From Gentiana macrophylla (taxonomy: Eukaryota; Streptophyta; Magnoliopsida; Gentianales; Gentianaceae): a stretch of DNA of 64,000 bases. Position numbers and translations under genes: made by a program. The stretch is taken from the NCBI GenBank assembly GCA_026214975.1, contig JAOBSW010000955.1, forward strand, positions 434,001 through 498,000. Reading direction: 5' to 3'. Below are positions 46,004 to 55,838 of the stretch, in pieces. Within the stretch, counting starts at the first letter, position 1; each line of letters opens with the position of its first letter. The notes under the pieces were generated by a model. It ran no database searches, was not told the origin of the DNA, and was given only the letters and a program-made list of their open reading frames with translations.

Positions 46004-47718
46004 TGTTGGACTTATTTCTGTGTTTTGATGATGAGTGCCATACCAATTATAAATGCAAAGGCAAAAAGATGTCTAGATCAAATGTATAGGTTTATTAGAG
46101 TTTGATTTATGAATAGGTTTGATCAAACAAGCATTTGTAATGGTCGGTGACTTGTGTCATTGATGGTCTAGTCGATAGGGTAGATAGGTCGAGAGACTAG
46201 TCTTGAACTCTTGAAGACTCGAAGACCGAGGGTTCAAACTCGCAGTAAATGAAGGCTAAGGGATCAAACTTAGTAATTTAAGTCAAGGATATGGAATCGA
46301 TGATTTAGGGAAATCTGTGATGACCTTCCCGATTACATATACCTTGTGAAGAATGTCTAAGTTCCATAAGTTGGATGATGTTTGGAACTTGGTTATAATT
46401 AAAAGGGTGTAATCTAACTTCACAAATAAAAGTTAGATAAAAGAAATCAGTTGCATTGTATTTTATACACAGCAATATGATGTTCAAGAGATCGATTGGT
46501 ATCTCAAACAGATCGATGAACTCGCCGATATAATACCTCGATTAAATCAAGATTATATTGAAAGATTACATGGATAAGGACAGCCAACTACTTCTAATTT
46601 ATCAAACAAATCAATGGCTGAGATTAAAAGGACGTTGGGATGGCTCAGATTTTTATCCAATGGTTACAAGTCAAAGGGTGGGATGACTACACTTGTCAAA
46701 AGGAATTTCGCGATTGTCGATCCTATGAATAGTGACAGAATGCAAATCAGATGGGACAAAAACAAGGAACGGTTATATTTGAATTTCAAATACAAGTCAC
46801 ATGCATTTTTGCCTATAAATAGAAGACTTTCAACTCAGAAACAAGATGATGAAAATTAACAAACTTTGAAGAGATATTACTGAGCTGAAAAACACCCTGC
46901 TGAACTTACTGAACTTCAAGCTACTGATCCAGAGAAATTCTTCAAGTGTTTTCTACATTCAAGCTACATCAAGCATACACACTTGAAGCCTGCAAGCTGC
47001 TGATTATATCATCCTAATCAAGCTGCTGCAACTAAATCATTTATTTGATTCAATCTTCATTTTATAAAGAACCTGTTGAAGACAGTGAAGCATCTGTTGG
47101 GTGTGAAAGACTGTTGTTTGTGGTGGAGCTGGTGAAGAGGCAATCCTACCCTTCAAGGACCAAAGTGATGGACTCGGGGAGCAACAATCCTACTGCTCCC
47201 AGTCTTTAGTTTGTGAAGCCATAGTTATTGGTGAAGGACAAACAACCTTAGGAATCTTTGTAACTGATATTCCAAAGATCTCTAGTGAATTTCCTCCAAC
47301 ATCACAGGAGAAGAGTGGACGTACAGGATTACACCACCTGGAACCACTATAAAAATCTGCCTACTTACTTTCAGCATTTGCTTTCTGCACTTAGTTTATT
47401 TCATTCATCAACCTATTGAATCTAGCAACTGAAATCACACACTTGCACTACTGAGTATCTAATACTTAGTATCATATTTAACAACAAGTTTTAAGGCTTA
47501 ATTTTGATATAATTCCATTTGCACAAATTCAGCAAATCGAGGCGTCGATGAGACTACTATTTATCGGCCAGAGTTATCGAGGTCTCAAAGCAGACTCATT
47601 GAAGTATCGTAGAATTTGCTGAAGTTGTAGAATTTGTTAACTCCAATGTTTTAAGTGTTAAGTTTATTCACCCCCCCCCCCCTATAAACTTAACCAAAGC
47701 CTTTTCAATGGACCAACA
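46004..47718 (+). repeat. 3' LTR of E4 (1715 bp)
   Basis: It starts tgttggactt and ends gaccaaca, with the TATA box at 46811-46820. A run of twelve C lies near 47671. It is followed by the target duplication aatgt (47719-47723). It differs from the 5' LTR in patches (46130-46250, 46480-46530, 47520-47640). Confidence 0.93.
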
Positions 47719-47736
47719 AATGTTCCTAACAGATCT
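47719..47736. repeat. Stacked junction: aatgt duplication, last 8 bp of E3 LTR, gatct duplication
   Basis: Bases 47719-47723 (aatgt) are the E4 duplication, 47724-47731 (tcctaaca) the outer end of the E3 5' LTR, and 47732-47736 (gatct) the E3 duplication. All three agree with their partners at 33957-33961, 24854-24861 and 23441-23445. Confidence 0.93.
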
Positions 47737-48667
47737 GATGTGTTATAATTGAACAATTGAATGAAACGGTGAAAAATGAAAAAATTGAACAAATGCCAAA
47801 TTAAGTATCTCGTACCCTTAGAATTTTGAGTTCTTAAACATGGAATTGATAGGAAAAGAACCAAGTTGCATGATTACGTGATCATTTTATACTTATGTAA
47901 ATGTAAATTTAAGGATATTCATGCCGACTGTTGCAAGTAGTTATTTATTATTCGATTACTCAATTTGTGAATCGACGTTTACCGCACGAATTATAATAAC
48001 TAAAGAATTATGTGTACATTGCGTAGATGATTGGTTATGCAGACTTAGTGTCGATATTTATTTGCTGATGTATTCCTATCTTATAGCCATCAAAGCGGAG
48101 TAATAAGCTTGAGAATTATTTGTGTTTTAATAATGCGTTAAACACTGGGCTTGTAGTAACATTACCAAAGTAGCCCCGCGCTTGTGGTAATATTCAATGC
48201 TATTGACTAATCCGTGAGAGGGGGATTCTTGCAATGCATACTTTACCTTTAAAGCAAGTTTCTGTCTTGAGAGATGTTAATGCTTGAAATTATGAAAATG
48301 CGAAGAAATTCAATTTTTTAAGAGGCTTTGAGTATTTTCTCGGTCTCCGAGTCCAAAAACCCTATGGATGATGCTCTTGCTTATTGCACCATGTCTTTAA
48401 CCATTACGGGGCTTAAGAAGTGGGAATGATGATGTTTGTAGGTTAAGACTGCGAAGTTAGCATAAACTTTAACCTTGCCACGAATATATAAAACTGAATG
48501 CACATGCACACATAACTTCGATTCATAGCGAGTAGTGAATAATGGATACCTTATGAGCATGAACAGTATGAGTTGACTCGAGTTTCTTGTGTAAGTATGA
48601 TTTGACCATGGAAAATGTTGTCTTGGGGAATGACTTATTGATGCTTTGTTCGGGACGATCAAAGTCT
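47737..48667 (+). other. 3' region of E5 after the E3 insertion
   Basis: No open frame here resembles a known protein. It is mixed AT-rich sequence of the kind found between pol and the 3' LTR in Athila-type elements. Any env-like gene of E5 is absent or unrecognisable. Confidence 0.55.
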
Positions 48668-48681
48668 AAATGGGGGGTAGT
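48668..48681 (+). promoter_or_regulatory. Polypurine tract of E5
   Basis: The tract taaatggggggtag directly precedes the TGATGATGG start of the 3' LTR. It resembles the internal tract at 23415-23429. Confidence 0.75.
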
Positions 48682-49495
48682 TGATGATGGTCAAATTATA
48701 CCCGTAAACGTCATCAACGTTGTCCTTAAATCGAGCTTAATAGTATATATTTTATATTAAATCATATGTTTATATTGTTTATTTAAGGTTATGTGATTTA
48801 TAAGATATAATTTGGTATTTATCTATTTTTATTATTAAAATAGGATTTAGGGGGAATGATGGAGAAGGACAAAAATATTTCATCAATTGAGTAGAAGGAC
48901 AGTCTTTTGAAACTTTTGCATAAAGGACAAAACTATTTATCCACTATCGAAATTCACTTGTGTTCGAAATTCAATTATTTAAATTCTTTGCCGAAATTCC
49001 TTTGTCGAAATTCACTAATTTTCAAAATTCATTGTCGGGATTCACCGATTTTGGGATTCATTGTCAAAATTCACTATCGAAATTCACCGATTTCGGGATT
49101 CACTAGGAGATTCACCGATTTTAAGGATTCTTTGTTTGTCCTCTCGCTATAAAAATTATGCGATTGTCCTTCTCCTTATAAAAAATATGTAGTTGTCTGT
49201 TGCTTAATAATATTTGATTGTGTCCTTATCCCTAATTTCCCATAGGATTTACTGTGCGATAATTATTGATTTTATAGATTACGGAAAATCAGAGAATATC
49301 TACCGACAAAGGAAGTAAATCTTATGATAAATCGGAGCGGAACCGGATTGTATAAAAGATAAATAGTGAAGCAGCACGAAAAGTGGAGTAAGGAACAAGA
49401 AAAGCCAGCGAGCCAATCAGAAGCAAGCGGGCTCGCTGGCAGCGAGCCATCAGTTCGCTGGGAGCGAGTTGACAAAAACTCGAGGATCGGCTCGG
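48682..49495 (+). repeat. 3' LTR of E5, truncated, with a MITE
   Basis: It begins TGATGATGGTCAAATTATAC and aligns for about 250 bp with the start of the E2 LTR (TGATGACGGTTAAAATGTAC in element orientation). The alignment resumes exactly after the MITE (48850-49241). At 49405-49480 copies of agcgagc and gctcgct cluster where the E2 LTR has its TCGGTCGACCGA variants. The LTR stops near 49495, where the integrase of E6 begins; no ATCA end is seen. Confidence 0.8.
48850..49241. mobile_element. MITE of 392 bp with 10-bp target duplication (Mutator-like)
   Basis: The insert begins gggggaatgatggagaagga and ends tccttatccctaatttccc, imperfect inverted repeats sharing GGA-AAGGACA. The 10 bases ataggattta flank it on both sides (48840-48849, 49242-49251). 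The E2 LTR has one such site, without an insert. A duplication of 9-10 bp fits Mutator-like elements. It has no coding capacity. Inside (48945-49135) about ten copies of a gaaattcac/gggattcaccgatttt unit recur. Confidence 0.82.
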
Positions 49496-49509
49496 AGTTA
49501 TCTCTACAA

Positions 49510-50620
49510 GTTTTCGTAGATGTTCTAATGGTATAATTCGTAGATGTGCTCATTAGGGTGAGATACCGAGCATTCTGTCGTTCTGTCACGACAAGGAAGC
49601 CGGTGGCCATCATGCCAGCAACCGAACAGCCTTGAAAGTTCTCCAAAGCAGTTTTTATTGGCCCTCTATCTTTCAAGATTCACACAAATATGTGAGTATG
49701 TGTAACGCTTGTCAAAGATCGGAAAGAAACTCGAGAAGATTCGAAATGCCTATGCAACCGATTCTCAAGTGTGAAATCTTTGAAGTTTGAGGAATCGACT
49801 TTATGGGACCTTTCCCGTCCTCCTACAGCAATAATTACATTTTCCTGGTGGTCGATTACGTCTTGAAGTGGTCGAGGCACTTGCCTCTCCTACTAATGAC
49901 CGTAACGTAGTCTTTCGTTTCTTGAAAAACTACATTTTCACTAGGTTCGGAGTTCCTCGAGCGATGATCAGTGACAACGGTAGTCACTTTCAAAATCGGC
50001 TTTTTAATAAAATTTTGACTAAATACGGTGTATGACACAAGTTGGGAACCCCGTATCACCCCCAAACGAGTGGTCAGACCGAGGTTTCGAATAGAGGAAT
50101 TAAACGTATTCTAGATAGAACCGTAAATTCGAGTTGGGCTAAACAGCTCGCTGATGCAGTTTGGGCGCATCGGATAGCTCTTAAGACCCCGATAGGGATG
50201 TCCTCGTACATGTTGGTGTTCATTAAGTCATGTCACTTACTTGTAGAGATGGAACATCAAGCCTATTGGGCGACACGTTTTCTGAACATTGATGAGAAAG
50301 CCATAGGTGAGAAATAGTTGTCACAATCGGCTGAGCTCGATGAGTTCTGATTGCAATCTTACGAGTGTGCTAGTAACTATAAAGAGAAGACGAAGCTTAT
50401 CCACGCCGATAAAATTAAAAAGCGTGAGTTCAAAGTTGGAGACGATGTCTTGTTATACAACACTTGTTTACACTTCTTTCAGGGTAAGTTGAAATCTAGG
50501 TGGACAGGGCCGTATAGTGTTTCTAAGGTTTTCCCGTCTGGAGCTTTCGAAGTTACTCACGAGACCAAGAGAACGTTTTTAACGAATGCCCTTCGGTGTA
50601 AAAAATATGAGAAAACTTAA
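49510..50620 (+). pseudogene. Integrase of E6, several stops
   Basis: The zinc region is damaged. The core has [18 protein letters not shown] (first Asp), [13 protein letters not shown] (second Asp) and [16 protein letters not shown] (Glu), so the DDE triad is present. In-frame stops interrupt it (for example tga at 49789 and at 50033, tag at 50317). The C-terminal part has KLKSRWTGPYSVSKVFPSGA, with the stop at 50618-50620. It differs clearly from the integrase of E5 and is an older copy of a related family. Confidence 0.82.
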
Positions 50621-50824
50621 TTCGACGCCAATCTGGTTATCGTGAACCTTACTGATCCTCCACCTTGTTCTGAGAATTCGATTCATGTCAATGACTGAAG
50701 TTTCATAGTTTCTCGATCTTGTTCTGACCTAAGAGAATCATATTCCTCTTCTAATGTTAACGAATATGCATCCATTAACATCCGTATAATCCATTTCCAT
50801 CGTTTCTTTCTATCGAATCATCCC

Positions 50825-50868
50825 GTCGAGCTAACGACGTTAAACAATAGCTCATCGTGGGAGGCAAC
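50825..50868 (+). other. Conserved Athila post-pol box of E6
   Basis: The box gtcgagctaacgacgttaaa and, after a short gap, gtgggaggcaac lie about 205 bp downstream of the integrase stop. A matching box is present in E7 (58238-58191, minus strand) and a weaker one in E5 (22944-22965). Conservation outside any reading frame suggests a function in RNA or DNA form. Confidence 0.6.
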
Positions 50869-50963
50869 ACATGTTTATGTCATTTTTACATGGTCTCGGG
50901 GTTGTATCGTAGCTTAGAGGCCCGAGAAATATTTTTTTTTAATATTCTAGTAATTTTTCCTGA

Positions 50964-51142
50964 TAGGTATACACCTACCAAAATGATAGGTGTGCATCTA
51001 TGAAGTCCAAATTCACCGTACTCCAACATCCGTAGGTGGACACCCATGAAATTGGCAGGTGGACACCTACGACGTCAGAGAGTTGGCCCGTTCTCAGCTG
51101 TTCTTAGGCGTGCTCCTAATATCCGGTAGGTGTGCGCCTACC
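50964..51142 (+). repeat. Five copies of a near-palindromic AGGTGNNCACCT word in E6
   Basis: The copies are taggtatacaccta (50964-50977), taggtgtgcatcta (50987-51000), taggtggacacccat (about 51033), aggtggacacctac (about 51057) and ggtaggtgtgcgcctacc (51125-51142). The spacing is irregular, so this is a cluster and not a simple tandem array. Confidence 0.7.
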
Positions 51143-51358
51143 ATGAAATCAACCATTTATTTATTTTTCTCCCCCAACATGTCGCCCTCGTCACCTCTCT
51201 TCGTGAAAAATGCCAAGAAACCACCGAAATTCACCATTTAATTCCTATTAAATCATCCCCTCACATCACATCCCATCATTTCAACTTACCATTCATAGAA
51301 CCCGTGAAAATCAAGGCATTTCTGGGGAAACTTTCAGACCATTTACCTGTGAATTCCG

Positions 51359-51514
51359 GTGAGTTTCATCTTGTGAAGGTAAAAGGCTAAACCTTTTGTG
51401 TTTATTAACCCCCATAGCTCCATATTTCGTTTTTTAATTCCAAATCTGAATTTTCATTTCATGATTTGCAACTGAATTTTTTATTTTTGGTTGATGTTTG
51501 TTTTGTTGGATTAG
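51359..51514 (+). other. Candidate intron before the env-like ORF of E6
   Basis: A donor ccg/gtgagttt at 51359 and an acceptor tgttggattag/ag at 51514 with a T-rich tract in front bracket 156 bp of AT-rich sequence. The first ATG of the env-like ORF is 8 bp after the acceptor. A spliced subgenomic transcript has been proposed for Athila env-like genes; here it is inferred from splice consensus only. Confidence 0.5.
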
Positions 51515-51521
51515 AGATGAA

Positions 51522-52000
51522 ATGGCAGGTGGTGGAAAAAATGGAAAGAAAACCGGTTGTGATGTTGCTAGTTCTAGCCGTACTAGTAGTAAGATAGGGC
51601 CGGTGGTAAGTCAAGTAGGGGAGTGGCCACGGTAGGGATCCACCACGTGATAGAAGTGTGCAGATTATGCGTAGGGTAGAAGAGGAAGAGGTTGAGGTGG
51701 AGGAAGATTCTGAGGCACCAGAGGATCCCGTTCGGAATGACCCTGAACCCCATGTCGACAATGGTTTCATAGATGCTGCCGCTAGGACTAGGTTCAACGA
51801 CATCTATAGGACTAAGTCGGTATTAATTGAGAGAATTGTCCACAATGGAAGGGTCAATAACAAGATTAAGAAGGACATCGAGAAGAGGGGTTGGCAAGCA
51901 TTGATGACTGACGATGGTCGGGATAGGGCCTGCCACGTGTCATTCGAAGAATGGCCTCATTCTAAGTACACCGAAAGGTCAGGGGCAGGAGCTCCATGAT
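51522..52000 (+). pseudogene. Env-like ORF of E6, N-terminal part
   Basis: ATG at 51522 opens MAGGGKNGKKTGCDVASSSR, with a stop at about 51633. After a frameshift the frame 51658-51999 has an acidic part (RRVEEEEVEVEEDSEAPEDP) and RTRFNDIYRTKSVLIERIVH, a block typical of the extra protein of Athila elements. It ends at 51999 where the element is cut, so the C-terminal part is missing. No transmembrane segment is present in what remains. The function of these proteins is not known. Confidence 0.62.
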
Positions 52001-52599
52001 GGATTGACCTGACCCCAGGAGGGAGGTCTATCCTAATTTCTGCCCGACCAGACCAACGCAGGGCGATTCGGTCGTGATGGTTGGGAAGGCCTGGTCGAGA
52101 CGACCTGAGGAGCCTGAAGCAGGACATCGGGGTCTTTCCTTATAAGGGTAATTCGAGCACGTGCCTATTAATCGGGTAAAAAAGGGAGGAATCTCGTGAA
52201 TATAGGATACGGATCTTTGGATTCAAATATAGTCATAATTATCTCTTAATAAAAGATTTACACAAAATAATCCTTAGGGTTTAAGAATCCTATCCTTGTC
52301 CAACAAGAAAAGAGGGCGAGACGCCTCCATATATATACAACCCTAAGGAACTACGAAAGATTTGATTCCAATTACACATATTGGATACGTAGGAAACTTG
52401 GGAGAAACTAACTCTAATGCTCAGTGATATGAATCTAAGTCCATGTTTGAAGAAAGTTGTGAAGTATTCAAGTCCGTCATTATCGCTCGCGGACTATCAG
52501 AATAATTATTTACTAAGTCATATGTTATAATATGTTACTACATGATAATATTTACTTTATTAAGTATTCTTAGCTAATTATTAAAGCTCAAAATCATCA
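52001..52599 (+). other. Non-coding, LTR-like sequence
   Basis: No gene is seen. A TATA-like string ccatatatatacaacc (52328-52343) and GC-rich words around ggtcgagacgacctg (52091-52105) suggest a piece of an LTR promoter, but no TG/CA ends, PBS or second copy support a definite call. Confidence 0.35.
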
Positions 52600-53146
52600 T
52601 GAAGGGCGGCATTTTTGAAGGATGAACATTCTTGGAAGAAATCTAGATTCATTGGATCCAAGTTGTCAAGATACATCAAGCCAAAGTTCAAAAGATGCAA
52701 CCTTTGAAGAAAGTACTTAGAAAAACCAAAAGTCCTCCTTTGGTTAATGATATAGCACGAAATTTTGGTCCAATGTATCTATATTTTCATGTATTTTCTA
52801 GCATATAAATACCCAAGCTATGTACTTGTATTTGAACCATCATCTTTTGCAATAATAAAATTTAATATTTTCTACACTTGGATTAGTGTGTTGAATTCTA
52901 TGGATAGAGGTTCTTTCGGAATATCAAAGGCTTGAGAAACCTCTGTGTGTGTCGTATACCAAGGTGTTTAGCAACATGTTTTCTAAGTGTTGAGGTTATT
53001 CCAAGGTGCTTTCTCACAAGTTGAGACTGTGTCGAGGAGCTCTGGAAAAATATTTCAAGATGCTTCTACGCAATTGTTGTAGTTGTGTCATGAGAAAGAC
53101 CTAAATCCAAATACCGCTTTTCCTAGATCCGCGCAATTTCACATCA
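52600..53146 (+). repeat. 5' LTR of an unassigned element (about 547 bp)
   Basis: It ends ttcacatca two bases before a clear initiator-Met PBS. A TATA box (catataaataccc) lies near 52803 and polyadenylation-like aataataaaa near 52852. The start tgaaggg at 52600 is a guess from the TG end. No second LTR is visible, so the element is truncated. Confidence 0.55.
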
Positions 53147-53148
53147 GT

Positions 53149-53159
53149 TGGTATCAGAG
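53149..53159 (+). promoter_or_regulatory. Primer-binding site (initiator Met)
   Basis: The sequence tggtatcagag matches the common plant PBS complementary to initiator tRNA-Met. It lies two bases after the LTR end. Both copia elements and chromoviruses use it. Confidence 0.75.
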
Positions 53160-53583
53160 AACAAGGCGGAATCGACGGTATTATATCATTATCTGCAGTG
53201 ACAGTTTGTATTCCAACTTTATTTTGACTATGGTAATTCTATCCAAAACTCTTCAATTTTTGTGATCTCATATAAAAATTTCGTGTTATACAACTTTTGT
53301 TCTTTGAGTTTTTCTAAATTCTCAACCGTTTGGCAACAATCTGCGGCGTAAGTCAACTGTTGTAATTCGAAATTGTTTTGACAGATTGCACGGTTTTAAA
53401 TCGATTGTTTGGCCAACCTATGCATCTCCAAACGACCTCAAATTTTTACCACATCTCAACCTTCCATTAATCTATCTCTTCTATCTTCACTTCATATCAA
53501 AATTCAAAAAACAACGTGTTCAAAACAGCACACCAAAGCTCTGTCCGAATTCCAAGATCTTTTCATTTATTTGTAACTACACT

Positions 53584-53868
53584 ATGTTACTTTCTGAGGA
53601 ATCTCGGGTACGGAGGAAGTTGGAAAAAGGAAAGGTAAAGGGTGAAACTTTAAGGCAAAAAAAGTCAAAGAATCATGACGTTGCTTATTATGAACAATTT
53701 ATAAGAAATCTTAAGTGTGATATTATTCGAACCGCGGAGGAAATGATAAATAAATGGATTGAAGAGGATAAAGCGAAGAACAATAGTAAGGTGGAGTTGA
53801 AAGCGGAGGAATGTGAGAAAGTTGTAGAGATTGAGAAAGAATGTGAATATGAATTCATTTATGAGTGA
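53584..53868 (+). CDS. Unknown ORF after the PBS, possibly a gag start
   Basis: There are 94 codons from the ATG at 53584 (the frame itself is open from 53386). The protein is highly charged: MLLSEESRVRRKLEKGKVKG, then NHDVAYYEQFIRNLKCDIIR, EEMINKWIEEDKAKNNSKVE, and a Glu/Lys-rich end that reads like a coiled coil. Its position, about 430 bp after a PBS, is where gag should begin, but I do not recognise the family. It ends at a stop and the next sequence belongs to a different LTR. Confidence 0.35.
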   Translation: MLLSEESRVRRKLEKGKVKGETLRQKKSKNHDVAYYEQFIRNLKCDIIRTAEEMINKWIEEDKAKNNSKVELKAEECEKVVEIEKECEYEFIYE

Positions 53869-54322
53869 TGTGGTATGAATATTACAATCGGGTAATCGGG
53901 TAATCAGGTAATTCTAATTAAGAAAACAATGTAAGAACAAAGAGCTTTGTATGTAATTTTGGACTGAACTCCTCGAGAGAGCTGCCTACGTATCCAATTT
54001 ATGTGATAAACTGGAATCAAGTCCCCCTCGTAGTTCATGATGTTCCTTATATAGAGGTAGATCGTGATCCTCTTCCTTGCGTGATGGGAAGTTATCACCG
54101 GTTAACTCTGTACGTCACTGATCGTGGGGTCTACCCACGTCCACGAACGGTTGAACTGATCCTGACCCGGTCTTCGTTGTACCCAGCCGAGTATTCTATC
54201 CAGAGATACTTCTGCGCAGCCGGTCATTCTGTCTAGAGATATACTTCAACGCAGCGTATGATGGAGTCCTACTCCTCCGACTATTCTGGTCAGTACTTGT
54301 GGTCCTGCCGTGCCCATCCATT
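53869..54322 (-). repeat. LTR fragment on the minus strand, left of E7
   Basis: No coding signal. On the minus strand a TATA box CTCTATATAA (54056-54047) is followed by GAACATCATGAACTACGAGG, then GGACTTGATTCCAG (to 54011) and TACGTAGGCAGCTCTCTCG. A similar promoter-proximal box is at 21400-21381. The sequence continues across E7 at 61582, joined by the duplication ccatt. Confidence 0.55.
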
Positions 54323-54548
54323 TGACGGACGTTTTCTAGGCTATACAATCCTTACCGGCAGTATACCGGGTCAAATTGTAGTTCTAGTCTGGTGAGTCAG
54401 GTCGTATCCTCAGGGAAATGAAAATCTAATTCAAAGTGTGGTTAAACACCAAGAAGCTATTATTAACTCGATCTAAGTCGCAGTTTTTACTTTTTTCTCG
54501 GGTTAAATTATGTTAGTAGTTAGATGTTAGCAAAACAGTAAATAAATA

Positions 54549-54580
<32 letters not shown>

Positions 54581-55141
54581 CTAATATAATATATAGATAT
54601 ATAGTTAATAATATAATAAATACTAATATATATAGAAACTAGCCAAGATGATGTTATTAAACCATGATCTCTTTTTAGTTAATGAATAAGACAGATATTC
54701 CTTTATTCAAGGTGTGAATTGTATATGAACCGGTGTACTCCTAAACTCAACAATTCCTCCTCACACGAGCGTATGAAATTGTCATATGTCTAGTCCTCTA
54801 TCTAATGTCATCCTCAAGCTCGGTCACTCCGTTTTGTCATACGGCCGGTATTTTGAGTATTGCTCAATTAAACAGGTGATTTCAACGTGATAATATATTG
54901 AGTCCAATTTTCAATAAGATTTGTTTTTCCGTGATCTCGTATCCTAACTTCTTTGGTCAGTTCATCATTAGGTTACGCTTCCGTTATATTGATTAATTAC
55001 GTCAATATTAACATGCCATTAAGTTCAAATAGAAGGAGATTCATAATAACTGATTTTAATCATTTTTACCATAGTCGATCATCCATTTTACCAAAAAGAT
55101 TAAAATAGTTCAATTACATATCTTGGCTAATATTACTAATA

Positions 55142-55203
<62 letters not shown>

Positions 55204-55373
55204 TAGATAGAAATAATAAACATAATAACATTAGAAAATTACCGATTACATTTCTTTGAATCGAGGGTTGTATCCACGGATATAGCATAACAAAACTTTG
55301 AAATCAACAATCTTCGATAATTATTCCGACATTACAACGATACTATAACTACTTTGTTTATATATATAAACAT

Positions 55374-55456
<83 letters not shown>

Positions 55457-55619
55457 TAGATAGAAATAATAAACATAATAACATTAGAAATTACTGATTA
55501 CAATTCTTTGAATCAGGGGTTGTATCCACGGATATAGCATAACAAAACTTTGAAATCAACAATCTTCGATAATTATTCCGACATTACAACGATACTATAA
55601 CTACTTTATTTATATATAT

Positions 55620-55705
<86 letters not shown>

Positions 55706-55744
55706 CAAAACATAAAAGAAATAAAAAAGAAAGAGGTAGAGGAA

Positions 55745-55838
<94 letters not shown>

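Larger units (their letters stand above)
33962..47718 (+). mobile_element. E4: SIRE-type Ty1/copia element, complete, 13.8 kb
   Basis: LTRs lie at 33962-35665 and 46004-47718, with the target duplication aatgt at 33957-33961 and 47719-47723. The plus-strand order is PBS, gag with two zinc knuckles, PR, INT, RT, RNase H, a 4-kb extra ORF region and a purine tract. Order and signals match the SIRE/Maximus lineage. It lies inside the 5' LTR of E3 and so is younger. Stops and frameshifts break every gene; part of them may be assembly errors. Confidence 0.94.
23446..47731 (-). mobile_element. E3: SIRE-type Ty1/copia element, complete but broken, carrying E4
   Basis: On the minus strand the order is the 5' LTR (47731-47724 and 33961-32556, split by E4), PBS, gag, PR, INT, RT, RNase H, an extra ORF region, a purine tract and the 3' LTR (24861-23446). 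The INT-before-RT order is that of copia. The purine tract, initiator-Met PBS and long extra 3' ORF mark the SIRE/Maximus lineage. The duplication gatct flanks it (23441-23445, 47732-47736). It carries two internal inversions and many frameshifts. Confidence 0.92.
21663..49500 (+). mobile_element. E5: Athila-type element, integrase to 3' LTR, split by E3
   Basis: The plus-strand parts are integrase (21663-22929), a 3' region (22930-23445), the E3/E4 insertion (23446-47731), the rest of the 3' region (47737-48667), a purine tract and the 3' LTR (from 48682 to about 49495). The duplication gatct at 23441-23445 and 47732-47736 proves that the two halves were joined. LTR, gag, PR and RT on the 5' side are missing, cut off near 21662. 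Confidence 0.82.
49496..52000 (+). mobile_element. E6: Athila-type element remnant, integrase to env-like ORF
   Basis: The plus-strand order is integrase (about 49510-50620), a conserved post-pol box, a spacer with repeated palindromic words, a candidate intron and an env-like ORF (51522-52000). This order is that of Athila. Both LTRs are missing; the left edge abuts the E5 LTR and the right edge an unrelated sequence near 52000. Confidence 0.75.

Noticed and set aside
49272..49676. 134-codon minus-strand ORF
   Set aside because: It spans the junction of the E5 LTR and the E6 integrase, which is coded on the other strand.
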